DNA from: Perkinsus marinus ATCC 50983
Taxonomy: Eukaryota; Perkinsozoa; Perkinsida; Perkinsidae
DNA: 64,000 nt
NCBI RefSeq assembly: GCF_000006405.1
Contig: NW_003213971.1
Span: forward strand, 214,840 to 278,839
Reading direction: 5' to 3'
Position 1 is the first letter of the stretch; each line of letters starts with the position of its first letter. The notes beneath the pieces were generated by a model. The model searched no databases, was not told the origin of the DNA, and saw only the letters and a program-made list of their open reading frames with translations. A program made the translations under genes and the position numbers. Below are positions 32,928-45,300 of the stretch, piece by piece.

Positions 32928-33718
32928 GCTAGCACCAACAGCATCACGTGCTGAGCTGATTAACAACTTCGTTGCCTCTCCGCCAATTTGACTGATGATC
33001 CTTCGATAGAGGATCTCCGCTTCTGTGTGGCACATGTGCATGCAGTTTGGGGCGAATTGAGTTGACGGTCCGATCATAATGCAAAAGATCAGAACGCGAT
33101 CAGATTATAGCTGCCGAGACAATCGAAAACTTGTTGAGTAGAGTTGACCTCTATCTTTTCACAGCTAATTTCCACCGCAGTCATCTGTCCGACATGGCAT
33201 GTCCACCGGCAAGTGCTTTTGCAGAATATGTACCTCTGACACTGTCGAATAGTGAGTGGTAAATATCGACTCGACATATGCGAAATCGACTCGCAATATC
33301 GACTTGAGGATATCAGGTGCCGAGATCGCTTTGAACAACCAAAGGGGACGATCTGATGGGGCCCACAATGTTAATCATAATATCAACAGTCAGGTTTGTT
33401 ATGCCAATGACGCTATACTGCTGTATTAGGGTCCCAGCCGCCTAGCAATGCGCCGACTTTCCGACTCCAAGTACACGAATGGTCGGACGATCTGAGCGGC
33501 ATTTATAAATACCACTTCCCACGCGTGGGGTCATGGTTGATGCACAACATAGATAAGAGAAGAAGAGATGTGAGTGAATACCAGCGCTTCCTCAGTAACG
33601 CTCGTACAGAACGCGTGGGAGTGGAATGATAAAAGTTTAGTCGTAAAGAGAACTGAAGCTATAAGCTGTAAGCTTTTAGAGGGCGGATGGCGCTCTTGAT
33701 ACCCTTAGCTTCGACGAA
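32928..33718. other. spacer, no recognised gene
   Basis: Short open stretches such as LTDDPSIEDLRFCVAHVHAV and HLSDMACPPASAFAEYV occur close together, but stops separate them and I cannot place them in a family. They could be remains of a mobile element or one end of an unrecognised gene. Confidence 0.4.
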
Positions 33719-33908
33719 TGGGGCAACTATGCCACCCAAAGATATGACTCAATACACTCGAGTTTTCCAGATGGGGCAACTATGCCACCCAAAGATATGA
33801 CTCAATACACGCGAGTTCTCCAGATGGGGCAACTATGCCACCCGAAGATATGACTCAATACATTCGAGTTTTCCAGATGGGGCAACTATGCCACCCAAAG
33901 ATATGACA
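33719..33908 (+). repeat. 53-bp tandem repeat, about 3.6 units, related core
   Basis: GGGGCAACTATGCCACCC recurs at exact 53-bp steps (GATATGACT at 33741, 33794, 33847 and 33900). Read on the minus strand, the core is GGGTGGCATAGTTGCCCC with CATATCTT before it. That is the same core and the same period as the 7.5-8.6 kb array, in the opposite orientation, while the spacer sequence is unrelated. Confidence 0.93.
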
Positions 33909-34934
33909 CACAATCTACGAAGATCAATTTCTTCGACACGTCAGGAGTGACATCATTTCCACGCAGGAATCAATGAGTACCCTCGAGACAGATAAGTCAT
34001 CCCAGAACTGAGGTATATCTCTAAGATTCGACCATCCCAACTTGTAATTCGTGACAACCACTATGAGCACGCACGACGTGATTCCTCTAAGAGTGCGAGA
34101 TGTCCGTGCCAGAAATGTATCGCTTGAAATTGGCCTCCCGAAGACTCTCAACCCGCACTGGCTTGTGTATATTCAAGAGTGCTCATGGGATTTTGAAATA
34201 CCCTTTACACCACGCTCTGGTGGAGTTGTGCATATTAAGGCTTGAATGGCACAGCTGCGCTGTCTGGAGATATTCAGCAAGTATCAGTAAGAGCGAAAAC
34301 CATGAAATATGTGGGTGACTTGTCACTAAAGCGTTCTGATTTGACAACAATGGGTCCAGCTACACTTGTGCATATGTGGGTACCTCCAGAGATAGGCTCG
34401 TTACATTGCTGCTAACCAGAGCTGGATTCTCTTTGTGGCAGGCGCTTGTTGGGCCAAAGTACCGTGATTCAACTGAGGAGGGAATAACTGCAGCAACAGA
34501 TAGTAAACCTCAACAACCTAGCTGGCCGAAGGAAGGCAGAGTAAGTGAACCTATACGTGTAGAGCGCTTGTGGATACGACGCATCACTGTGGCGCTCTGC
34601 AGACACCCACGAACCCGAGTTTATCCGACAAGCGCACACGTACACATTCCTCGATCCGACGCCGACATTCCTCCGGAGTTGACATAAACGGGAATGCCCG
34701 CATAGGCGGAGTATCGTTGAAGGGAGCTCTTCCCGCAAGGAATGGACTCAATGAAAGTATCGGAACGGCCCAGCTAGGCCGAGATCAACGAACACTCGCA
34801 CAGCGAGGAAGGCGGCTTAACTCTCGAACACTCAAAGGTTGTTCACTTCCTTGTGAGAGTTCAAGAAGGACGGCTATCCGTCAGATAAGTTTGAGAAGAG
34901 AGAATCTGAAGGGATTTCATCCAAAGAAATACAG
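33909..34934. other. spacer with short ORFs
   Basis: Overlapping ORFs of 60-140 codons lie on both strands, with no family match. A possible exon MKYVGDLSLKRSDLTTMG (from 34302) ends near a donor-like sequence. No A or B element is seen. Confidence 0.35.
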
Positions 34935-35600
34935 ATGGCCAGCAATGAGAGGCGACAGTTGTTGGGTGTTTTCGATCCCTTGAACATTGATGTATTGAAT
35001 ACTCAAATCGAGCACTCTCACGAGAATATCGCTTATACGGGAGAATCTCCAGTGATAGCCGAAGGTATGCTGCAAGCTCCGGCATCCTCGGAGTTCAGTG
35101 CGGTCTCGCGACTACAACGAGAAAGCTCCACGCAACACGCCGGCGAGCATCCAAGAGCTTCTCTACTCGGATGCTGTACTATGTCAGTTACTGAGCGCTC
35201 CCCAATACGTAACTCCATGCACCATGTGGGTGGAACGTCAAGAGCCTCTACACTGGGAGCCCGCACTATGCCGGACATCGAGAATGCCTCAACCTTACAA
35301 CGAGGCACCTGCATGAACTCTTCAAGTACCTTTGCAAGGACCTATCTCTTGGAAGCCCAAACCATGCCGTACACTAGTGAGTCCTCGAGAGCTAGCGGGG
35401 CTTCGGAACTGCAACGAGGAAGCTCGACGCACCATGCTGTTAGTCAGAGAATAGACAGCGAGTTGACCTTATCCGCGCTGCGAGCCGGACCAGCTCTGAA
35501 TGATGACCGAAGAAGTATTCCTAGTCTCAAGGAAATCTTTTCGATCTATCGTTGCCTTGCTTCTTTGTATCAGAGCATGACGAGTTTATCAGCGAGTTAA
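34935..35600 (+). CDS. hypothetical 221-aa Ser-rich protein with internal repeats
   Basis: The single frame from MASNERRQLLG is the longest in the 33-37.6 kb region. Residues about 60-165 hold three or four loose repeats of the pattern LQR-x-SS-x-H followed about 10 residues later by RAS-x-LGA-x-TMP. The product looks largely disordered, with no signal or membrane segment. It may be one exon of a larger gene. Function unknown. Confidence 0.4.
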   Translation: MASNERRQLLGVFDPLNIDVLNTQIEHSHENIAYTGESPVIAEGMLQAPASSEFSAVSRLQRESSTQHAGEHPRASLLGCCTMSVTERSPIRNSMHHVGGTSRASTLGARTMPDIENASTLQRGTCMNSSSTFARTYLLEAQTMPYTSESSRASGASELQRGSSTHHAVSQRIDSELTLSALRAGPALNDDRRSIPSLKEIFSIYRCLASLYQSMTSLSAS

Positions 35601-37681
35601 CGGAGAAGTGGGCTTCAGTGGACCTTCTGCCTAAGCGGTATACCTATTTGAAAGATTGGTCAGATCAGTCACTGTGATCCATGTAATTCTCTGTTGTGTT
35701 GTCAGTCTTGTTCGGATGACCCGGAACGAGTGTCCTCTAAATGACATACGTAGACATAACCAAGTTTGGGTCAAGTCCATCAGTATCGAACCATTACAAG
35801 GCATACACGAGATTGAGCCCTCCTATGCCTAGATAGCTTAGCAGAGGTGATATCAATGAGCGGATCTCCCTCCCGATGGAAGTATGTAGGCGGATATAGG
35901 ACTCACGAGGCCGAGTCGCTTCCAAGTCTCACAACACAATCCTGCCCTGACCGTTGAGATGATGTTGAACAATCGATGTTCACTATATGGCAAGTCGCGA
36001 TTTGCAAGGTCATGGCTCAGCTTTATCTATCTCACTTGATACCAGTGTCAGTGTTACAGGTTGTAACCTACAATGCCGCTGACTCAAAGATATCCTTGAC
36101 CCTGTGGGATTACTACAATGTGTCTACGGCAAGGGCTCGTTCACTAAGTCTCCCCCATTTTCACGAACATATCAAGCAAGCATGGACTAAGCGTTTAGCA
36201 CTTAGCCAATAGCGCTCAGCTCAGTACGAACTAGCGAATCATTATTCAGCGAACTAGCGAGCTCGTTGTTGTGACCAGCCATACTATCATTCCCTAACCA
36301 TGGACTTCGTAAACAATGATATCCCCAGTTGGTACAAGGACAACACGATCTTCAGGCACGACACAGTAGCGTCATTCTGTTGGTTCAGTTGTCTGGTCAC
36401 CCGGGCCGATGCAGGCCCTCAGCATCTTCGTTTCAACAATTCCCAACCTTCTCCCCATGACTTTTACAATCCTTCTCAGGTGGATCATCATGAACTCAAA
36501 GGTTCGAGCACCTTCAGTAACTGCAGATTTTGTGAGGTAGCAGTTCACGTTCCCTCGCCGATCCCTTATGTACCGTGCATAGCGATACTGCAATCCTGGG
36601 AAGAGAAAGGGCGAAGAACTCGTTCCGGTTGTTGGTACTTGAGATTATCGTCGTGCACTGTTAGAATCGGTTTCGTCATCATGATCTTGCTCTATCTCAT
36701 TTTTTGCCATATGCAGAGTATTTCAGAGAACGATGGTGAAAGCTTTGCATAACGGGGACCTACAGTGCCCCGAGCGCTGTGCTCGATGCATTCGCTGTAT
36801 CCCACAGTCACTCTCAGTACTCATCTATTAGCAGGTCGTCATTATATTGCTCCTAGATGATAGCATGTTATTGTCAGTGTCATCCGTCCTCGGACGGCAC
36901 ATCCTGGTGGCGTTTTGAAATTTTATACCGTCGATTAGGGAGTTGGCTTCATGATTTTTCAATTTATCTCTCATTGTTATCATCGAATGTCACTAAGAAG
37001 CTTTGGTTGAGTTAGTCGTGAGTACTATGGGGAGGAGCAGCCATCTTCGAAGGCGCCTTGTCGATGATGAACTCTATTAACAGTATTGGACAATCGCTGT
37101 TACACAACCCTTGCGATCCTCTTAACCTCTTTTCCACAGAGACTCTCTTCGTCTGCTGGCTCAACAGAGGTTTCCTCGAGTTTTGCGAACTTAGGAAGGC
37201 TCGTGAGTGCGTAGGGGAAGAAAATAACCTCCTTTGTGAGTTATATAACGTGTGCGGCGACCGATTCGTGTCAGCTAGAGGATGAATCACGTGATGTCTC
37301 GCAGCGATGTGCTCGTGTGAGGATCACGATTGCCGTTAATTATTACTGCCGCTAAAGCGGTGAAAGCTGAGGACGGCTGAATGATTGGAACTCGGTGAAC
37401 CCATGAACCGCTTCAAGCAGCATCCCTCGTGACACAAGCTGCTACAGTGCCCCATGGCTCTCAAGTTGGGAGGGATAGGAAGCGTTAGAGCGATTCACGG
37501 CTCTCAACAAGTTGACTCATCATCTCATGGCAACACAACACACTCACTGATGCACATGAGTCATGCCATCTTTTGTAATAGGAGGAAAATATATCAGGAA
37601 ACGGAGCTATACATACCAAGACCGGAGGCACTCAGGTCTCCACAGTCACAGTCTTGAGTAGTCATATAGAAATACGCTATG
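35601..37681. other. gene-poor stretch
   Basis: A 150-codon plus ORF (36300-36752) ends in a hydrophobic helix, and minus ORFs (36372-36593, 37012-37290) overlap it or lie nearby. Nothing here matches a family I know, and no transposon termini are visible. Confidence 0.35.
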
Positions 37682-39358
37682 TCAGCAAAGGCCAGTAGGC
37701 CTACCACAGTCAGTTCCATCCATGCCAATAGTGAAATTACTTATATTAGCAAAGCTGAACATGTTTATAGAATTATACTCGCACTTAACCCTCTGGAGCC
37801 TCTCATATGTTCCATTATGTGGGAAATAACGAGGAATCCACTCATCACGAGTCATGGTTGACTCGACATAGTTCTGATACTTGGTGCCGATGGAGAAGGG
37901 CCGCACAGTCTCGGACAAGTTTCTCACCCACGGCATAGCTACTATAGAAGGGTCTCCATTACGACCTAATAGGAAGCCGTGCTCAATAGAGAAGCCACGT
38001 TGTCGATGGTCGAAGGAGGTGCACTTCTGACCAGGATCAGGGAGGCAATCAGTCGGCTCCTCGAGCATCTGGTGAGTGTATGGCAATACGTACTTGAAGC
38101 AACCATAGCTTCTACAGTCAGCATTGAACAGCTTGGCGGCCATGGCCTCCAGTCCATATAGAGGAATCTTCGAGGGGAAGAAGTTATGTGTCTGTTCGAT
38201 ACTGAACTGGTTCAACACTTGGCGAGTGATATTGAGGCAAGCAGTCATCAGCATCGTCAAGTTCCCCGGCGGGACACCAGGTATACCCTCCACTGGATAC
38301 AGGTGATGGCAATGGAACGAAGCCCACTGTGCTTCAATCAAGCTCATCTCCTTCAGGGAGGGCAGGGAGCCTGTCGAACCGTTGATTCCAGTAGAAGCTC
38401 TGAACGCTGAAGTGACCGCGTAGCAGCTCGAACAGTTGTCAGTGGTGTTACAAGTACAGATAGAGAAGTAATAAGTAGGTGCTGGCATTGGAGAGATCAG
38501 CACCGCCGAGAAATCTTCCGAGGAGTCATTCCTTTGCATAAACTCCATGAAGCGGTCCACGTAGGTAGCCAGTCCTCGCACGCTGGACTCATTGACAGAC
38601 CCGGAAGAAAATAGGACAGTCCCAGCAACGAAGGCCTTGTAGTAGAAATTCACCACTACACCATAGTTGCCACCCATCCCACCGCGAATGGCGAACATGA
38701 GATCAGCGTGCTCGTTGGTCAACGTGGCCTTGACAAGTTGAAAGATCTGTGTTGTTTTGTTGAATATGACGACGTCAGCGGCCACAAGTCGGTCTACCCC
38801 TATGCCGTACTTGGAGCTGAGCAGACCGTGGCCACCACCCGAAATGAAGCCACCAACTCCAACGCTCGGGAACCAGCCACCAGCGAAACCTAGAGGGGGA
38901 TCATGATATGCCAGTTTAGTGTAGACGTCGATCAAGCTGAGGCCTCCACCCATCTGGACTATATAGTCGCCATCGACCATTTCAACATCGAGATTCTTGA
39001 GCCGCTGCAAGCTGAGGACGATGCCGTTGTTGACGCTACTCTGGCCGATGTAGGAGTGGCCCTCCCCGCTACGGATGGCCACGGGGACCTTGTAGTTGTG
39101 GCAGATGGTCAGAACCGTGATGAGCTGTGTGTAGTTGTCTGGAAACACCATCGCGGCTTGAGTGATGTTGTAGGCAGACCCAAACTTGAAGTAGATAGGA
39201 TCAGGTATGTTGCTGGTGAGCGTCGCGTTCATAGGGAGGTCTCGTTCGAGGTCATGAATAGCATCAGTAACAGGGTCGGAGGCCTCAACCAGATACTTTA
39301 AGTTTCGGGCGTATACTGCCAAAAAGACGATGGCGAGCTTCCAGGCTTCGTAGGTCAT
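37682..39358 (-). CDS. secreted BBE-like FAD-dependent oxidase
   Basis: This is an intronless gene of 558 residues if started at MTYEAWKLAIVFLAVYARN, which gives a plausible signal peptide. The open frame extends about 104 codons further upstream, but that part is not protein-like. The FAD-binding (PCMH) region has PDNYTQLITVLTICHNYKVP, RSGEGHSYIGQSS (His is the usual covalent FAD attachment) and GGWFPSVGVGGFISGGGHG. BBE enzymes with two FAD bonds have Cys where this protein has Phe in GGWFPSVG, so I expect a single covalent bond. Many N-x-S/T sites (NATL, NITQ, NESS, NGST, NLSE, NISN) agree with secretion. The motif RSG-E-GHS carries an extra residue compared with the common RSGGHS. The substrate is probably a carbohydrate or alcohol, but it cannot be read from sequence. 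Confidence 0.85.
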   Translation of the reverse strand: MTYEAWKLAIVFLAVYARNLKYLVEASDPVTDAIHDLERDLPMNATLTSNIPDPIYFKFGSAYNITQAAMVFPDNYTQLITVLTICHNYKVPVAIRSGEGHSYIGQSSVNNGIVLSLQRLKNLDVEMVDGDYIVQMGGGLSLIDVYTKLAYHDPPLGFAGGWFPSVGVGGFISGGGHGLLSSKYGIGVDRLVAADVVIFNKTTQIFQLVKATLTNEHADLMFAIRGGMGGNYGVVVNFYYKAFVAGTVLFSSGSVNESSVRGLATYVDRFMEFMQRNDSSEDFSAVLISPMPAPTYYFSICTCNTTDNCSSCYAVTSAFRASTGINGSTGSLPSLKEMSLIEAQWASFHCHHLYPVEGIPGVPPGNLTMLMTACLNITRQVLNQFSIEQTHNFFPSKIPLYGLEAMAAKLFNADCRSYGCFKYVLPYTHQMLEEPTDCLPDPGQKCTSFDHRQRGFSIEHGFLLGRNGDPSIVAMPWVRNLSETVRPFSIGTKYQNYVESTMTRDEWIPRYFPHNGTYERLQRVKCEYNSINMFSFANISNFTIGMDGTDCGRPTGLC

Positions 39359-40305
39359 AAATCGAGAGGGAACAGTGCAGATCCTTGATGATGGACAGAG
39401 CCTGGTACCTCTATGCGCCACAAGACTCGTTCGTTTCGAAACGTGTGCGGGTATCCGAGTATAACTGTCCACCGCCGCAGCTTCCAGAAAACAATCCCAT
39501 GGACCATCATCATACCAGAGGCAACAGATAAGATACGCAGTTCTAAGACAGTTGGCTTCCGACTTCGAGTTGGCTCGGTGAGCCCTAAGAGCCCTGCCGT
39601 CAAGCCTGCCAAAGGAGGCCGATCCAGGCGAGTGATGCTGCGGCCCTGGACAAGAGGTATGACCACTCACGATCAGACCTAGTCCGCTGAATAAGACAGA
39701 TTATGACGCCTGGTTGTTTGGCATCATGACTTGGTATATCATGTTCTGTGATAATATACTTTTCCAAAAGCGACACCCAGCGGTGCTGTCTGTTTGTTAC
39801 TTCATCTCGTCATAACATATCGATTATGAAGGTGATTCAACCACCATTTAAGAGAGCGTACCAGAGTTCGCCAAATATTCACATGCGCTGAAAAATGCCG
39901 AGGGATGAGGCTTTTCTCGAACACCCCACAGAAAGAGAACGTCATTCAAAACCCACGGCCTGTGTACACCTCCAGGATGGGCCCGAAAACATCCTTACTG
40001 CCTCATCAACGTAAAGCCGTGGTTAAAAACTTCCAACAATTTGTCTCAGTCGGAGGTTCGAAAATTAAATTTCTTTCGCTTCTTCGTGCGGGGAAGAACT
40101 CGGAGGTATCACGTCTCGTCGCGCTGACTTACAACACAACAGCCTTAATAGCAAATGAGCGTTTCTATTAACCTAGTACATATGCTCGTATAGAATAGCA
40201 GTAGCAGCAAGACCCCAATTGTCAATTATTATATAATACTAGAGGAGCTCACTAGCTAGTCGACGCCACTACATCGGCTGACCAAGCCGACACTAACGGT
40301 GTATT
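39359..40305. other. spacer between oxidase and ubiquitin genes
   Basis: Left part: the upstream open frame of the oxidase, probably promoter. Middle: an 88-codon plus ORF (39905-40171) with no recognisable domain. Right part: the 3' region of the ubiquitin gene. Confidence 0.4.
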
Positions 40306-40842
<537 letters not shown>

Positions 40843-40916
40843 TCAACAGCGAGTTGGTCTACAGACACACCATAGAGGCGCGAATCCCTCAATGCTTCAT
40901 CACACAAGTTTATCAT

Positions 40917-41052
40917 TAGAGTTTCACCACCCTAGTGATATGCAAAACACTAGTGGTAAATATATTTCACGACCACTGCATATCACCGCGAATATCGCGT
41001 TTTCCACAGAGTATTATGCCACTTTACGTATAGCGGGTGAAACTCCATTCCC
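40917..41052 (-). mobile_element. family B element in the ubiquitin/eL37 shared upstream region
   Basis: A near-complete copy: TTAGAGTTTCACCACCC to GGGTGAAACTCCATT. It sits between two divergent start codons (40797 and 41239), so it overlaps any shared promoter. Confidence 0.92.
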
Positions 41053-41238
41053 CAATGACAAGTCCCTATTGAAACCTAAGCTCCGCTGTACATGCCTTAA
41101 GCCACCAAAATCTTTCAAACTCATCTTGCGCCCGCGTACAACGTTTCGATTCTCTGTGTAAATCTCGCTCGCCTTGCTGATCGATACCGTAGGCGAACGC
41201 TATCAAAAGAGCCTCTATCCAGGAGTCTATCAGGCAAC

Positions 41239-41658
41239 ATGGTAATACGGGAGGGTATGTATGTCTACGAGGTTGTATTGCTAGTCTCATCACTTGATTG
41301 GAGTTTTCTTATTATAATTTTGGTGGTTGTTTCAGACTAAGGGTACCACTTCGTTCGGACGTAGATTGACCAAATCTCACGGCCTCTGCGTACGCTGCGG
41401 CAAGAGATCGTAATACTCGACTTCAACAGCATTTCCAATTCATTTTCTGTCAGTTTCCATACTCAGCAGAAGCACTGTGCTTCTTGCGGCTTCCCCAACA
41501 GGAAGATGCGAAGCTTCAACTGGTCAATCAAGGCTAAGCGTCGTCGCACCACCGGTTCTGGTCGTTGTCGTTATCTCAAGCTTGTCGACCGCAGAGCTAA
41601 GAACGGCTTCAAGGAGGGTACTGTTGCTAAGAAGGCTGGCGTCGCTGCCTCCAACTAA
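41239..41658 (+). CDS. RPL37: ribosomal protein eL37
   Basis: Three exons. Exon 1 codes only the start codon (41239-41241), followed at once by a 94-nt intron. Exon 2 is 41336-41409 ([16 protein letters not shown]) and exon 3 is 41454-41658. The product has about 92 residues. The four-Cys zinc site is complete (CVRC and CASC), followed by [21 protein letters not shown], the eL37 hallmark. The reading frame continues across both introns, with donors GTAATAC and acceptors TTTCAG and TGTCAG. It is a component of the large ribosomal subunit. Confidence 0.95.
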
Positions 41659-42346
41659 GGGGAGTAGCTCAGCTTGTATGGTCTATACGACTGTTCCTGG
41701 TACTTTCGAAGAAAGAGAGTAAACTGTTGTGTTTCTAGAGTTGTCCTCATTTAAAGGGAAATTTTCACGATATCGAATGCGAACTACATTTTGAAAGTCT
41801 GTCGGGTAAGCATTTACGTGAAGTTGTTGTTACATTGAATTGTCGTAACAACGTACTGCTGTTTTACCGCTATTGCTGATTATTATTACTCATTCGTAGC
41901 ATCACACACTAGCAATGGTGGCTACCACTACTTGGCACTTCATCATCTGGGGGTTTATCAATTTGGCGTGGATCTGTGAAATGTCTGTATACTATTTTAT
42001 ATTATTCATTGGAGTCTCACGGCCACCCAAGTGATATGAAAAACATATTTCACGACTACTGCATATCACCGCGAATATCGCGAGTTTTACGACGCCACTT
42101 TACGTAAAACGGGTTGTTGTTAAACTCCAATATAATATAGCATCAATATACAGAATGGATTGTAGTGAAATATTGTAATATAAATAGCATATAGATATTA
42201 CCTGGACTATATGTTAGAGTTTCACCACCACCCTAGTGATATGAAAAACACTAGTGACAACATATTTCACGACTACTGCATATCACCGCAAAATCAGCAA
42301 TTCTCACAGACCAGTCACAGTTCACATTGCAGTTGACTCAGTGCTA
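41659..42346. other. eL37-NPRL2 spacer with family B elements
   Basis: Holds the eL37 3' region, a full B copy at 42008-42133 and a partial one at 42211-42300. The latter ends just before the likely NPRL2 start, so it lies in that gene's promoter or 5' leader. Confidence 0.7.
42008..42133 (-). mobile_element. family B element
   Basis: Starts TTGGAGTCTCACGGCC, ends GGGTTGTTGTTAAACTCCAA. The CACTAGTG palindrome is deleted. Confidence 0.88.
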
Positions 42347-45300
42347 ATGGCGGTGACTCCTCGAAAAGATGATAATGGTGACGACACTGCAGTGTCACCA
42401 CCCACATACGGCTTTCTGGGTTACTCAGAGTGGCTTCTGGTATCCTTATTAACCCGAAAAGAGGGAGTGTCGAGAAAAGTAGATGGTATGGAGCCTCAAC
42501 AGATCCAAGACTTACTCTCATCGTCGGCGCCTATAACACTACTTATTGCTGGCATCGAGTTAGTTTTTTTCCACATTTTTCTGCGATTATTCACCAGAAC
42601 AATATGGTTGAAATTAATCGTGATTATTGTGGTATTAGTTCAACAACAACGGCAGTTGCGATCGTATTACATGGGTTCGCCGTGGCGAGTACCAACTTGT
42701 GATCTGCGATATTTCTCTCTACNNNNNNNNNNNNNNNNNNNNNNNNNNNNNNNNNNNNNNNNNNNNNNNNNNNNNNNNNNNNNNNNNNNNNNNNNNNNNN
42801 NNNNNNNNNNNNNNNNNNNNNNACTCCCCGAGGTCCACAGGGAACAGGTTCTCGAAACGATGAAGTCAACAACAATACAAATTCATCTCTACCAAGAATG
42901 CGACTGAGTGCTCCTGAGCTTGGACAACAACCACCTCCACCATCTATAGTAGCTCTGCAGTCCTCGCAAAACGCGGCTCAGGCCTATGCTAATGCTACAG
43001 GCTTGAAGATTCTTTGCATGTTATACTTGACTTTTGATGTGAGTGAATCGCACGGGGAATAATTTCATCTCATTCGAGTTTCACCCTAGTGATATGAAAA
43101 ACACTAGTGAGAAAACATATTTCACAGTTCACTTTGCGGGAAAACAATTGTGTCGTCGGTCGCGAAATCGTATACGTTCCACTTCACGTTAAACGGGTGA
43201 AACACCATTGAACCTTCACCCTGGTGAAAAACACTAGTAAAAAACATATTTCACGTCTACTGCATATCACCATGAATATCGCGTTTTTCACCGAGTATTA
43301 CTTCGCCACTTCACGTTAAACGCGTTAAACACCATTGTGTTGTTGTCTCTCAGCTAGACCTCGGATACATGATATCGTGTTCATCGCCAGACAACCCGCA
43401 ACTACCAGTTTTCCAACCAAGGGCATTTCATGGTGAGTGTTAGTAACGACATTCAGCGTTGGAATATGCTTCTGCACGTGTTGGGACAATATGAAAAAAT
43501 TTTGAGGAAATATTTGAAAAAAAATTTTCCTTGTTTCCGTACACTTTCATCCGAAGTTTTATATAACTAGGGAGGAAATTCCTGAGCTCAGCCGAGAAAA
43601 AAACGAATATATATTTTTTCAACAACGTGAATTTCGTATTTGTCGTATATATAATTTCCGAATCAGTTCAAGGCCAAGCTCGAGCAGTAGCAGCTCCACA
43701 GCAGATGAATGCGATCGGAGTTTTGGACCTGCATGCCAAAATGAAGGAATGTGGATATCATTTCTTGCCAGGTCCGTGTTGCATAGTGAAGTTTCACAAC
43801 TACCTGTTTTACGTGAAACTCTGTGATATGCAGTAGTCGTGAAATATATTTTTCACTAGTGTTTTTCATATCACTAGGGTGGTGAAACTCCATTGTTTAT
43901 AGAAACATATTTTTGATTTCCTCAGCTGAGTTCAGAAGGTTTCTGACCTCAACAATGTGCGAACGAATTTGTACATGTTTGTGAATTCGTATTAACATTA
44001 ACATGAATTTGCTTATCACTTTATGAACTATTCGAAACAATGGAAAATGGAGAAACGATATAACTGGAATCATATCAGAAGAATTTTTAAAATAAATTTT
44101 TTTATGAATTTAGTTTAATTAGAAATTTACGTAAAAATTTTTTCCTCAAAATTTTGTCAGTCACTTGTATATTTTCTTGCAGTATTGATTTACGTTATCG
44201 CACAACTAGCAATGTTGGAGTAGGAATATGTGTTTGCTTTCCTCAGCTGAGCTCCGCAGTTTTCGCACTAATTATGGAAGTTTACCCACGAATTCGGGTG
44301 CACGTGTATACGAATCGATGAGAATTTTTTTCTGAAAATTTCCTCAAAATTTTCCTCATCATACCACTCTTCGTTGAAATCTGCCAGATAGAGGTTGCTG
44401 TTGCAGGAATATATGTTTGCTCTCCTCAGCTGAGCTCAGGAATTTCCAATCCTGAGTATATACGAATTCGAATAGAAGTGTATATGAATTAACGAGAATT
44501 TTTCCGAAAATTTCCTCGAAATTTTTTCCTTATCATACCACTCTTTGTTGCAATCTCTCAGATAGAGATTGCTGTTGGCGAGTTGTTTGTGTGAGCCTAT
44601 CTGAGGGCCTTGCGATGATGGGGGTCCCTGTTTATCTGGAGGATTCGAAATACGAGCGGTAGGTTATTACCATATTTTCCACTCCTTGTTGAGAGCCTCT
44701 CCCCATAGGTCGTCATTGGTGTTCTGTGTTGCTTTCATCGTCCCTGATACCAACTCGGATACTGACGATACGCCTCCTTGGGAAGTGTAAGAACAGGTCA
44801 TCGAAGACTCCTTGGTTCGGCTCAGCTAATTATAGGAGTTTGTATACGAATTTGGGAAACTAATGAAAATTTCCTCTCAGAATTTTAATATTGTCACCAA
44901 CACATGTAGTTGACCATGTGCATATACCCCTCCACACATAGATGCCAGTGTTATTGATCTGTCAATATTCGGAATTTCAGTAACTCACTAGAACGAAAGT
45001 TTATGAAATTTGCAACTATTTTGTGACTCCCTAACGTGGTACGAGGAAAATTTTGTCGAATGGAGTTTCACCACGAGAACACTAGTGAAAAAATATATTT
45101 CACGACGACTGCATATCACCGCGAATGTCGCGTTTTTCACCGAGTATTACTTTGCCACTTCACGTAAAACGGGTAGTTGTGAAACTTCAATAGTGTTAGA
45201 GGAGACTCTATACAAAATATAAAATAAAATGTTATACGGGTGACGATCTCTTCAGCTTGCGCGTAGTAGTGTGTACTTGTGATTTTCTGATGAAGCGCTA

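Noticed and set aside
36300-36752. 150-codon plus ORF with a C-terminal hydrophobic helix
   Set aside because: Uneven composition, an equally plausible overlapping minus ORF, and no motif; evidence too weak to call a gene.
39359-39670. N-terminal 104 codons upstream of MTYEAWK in the BBE-like ORF
   Set aside because: Composition is not protein-like, and the downstream ATG starts a good signal peptide; the extension is more likely promoter or leader.
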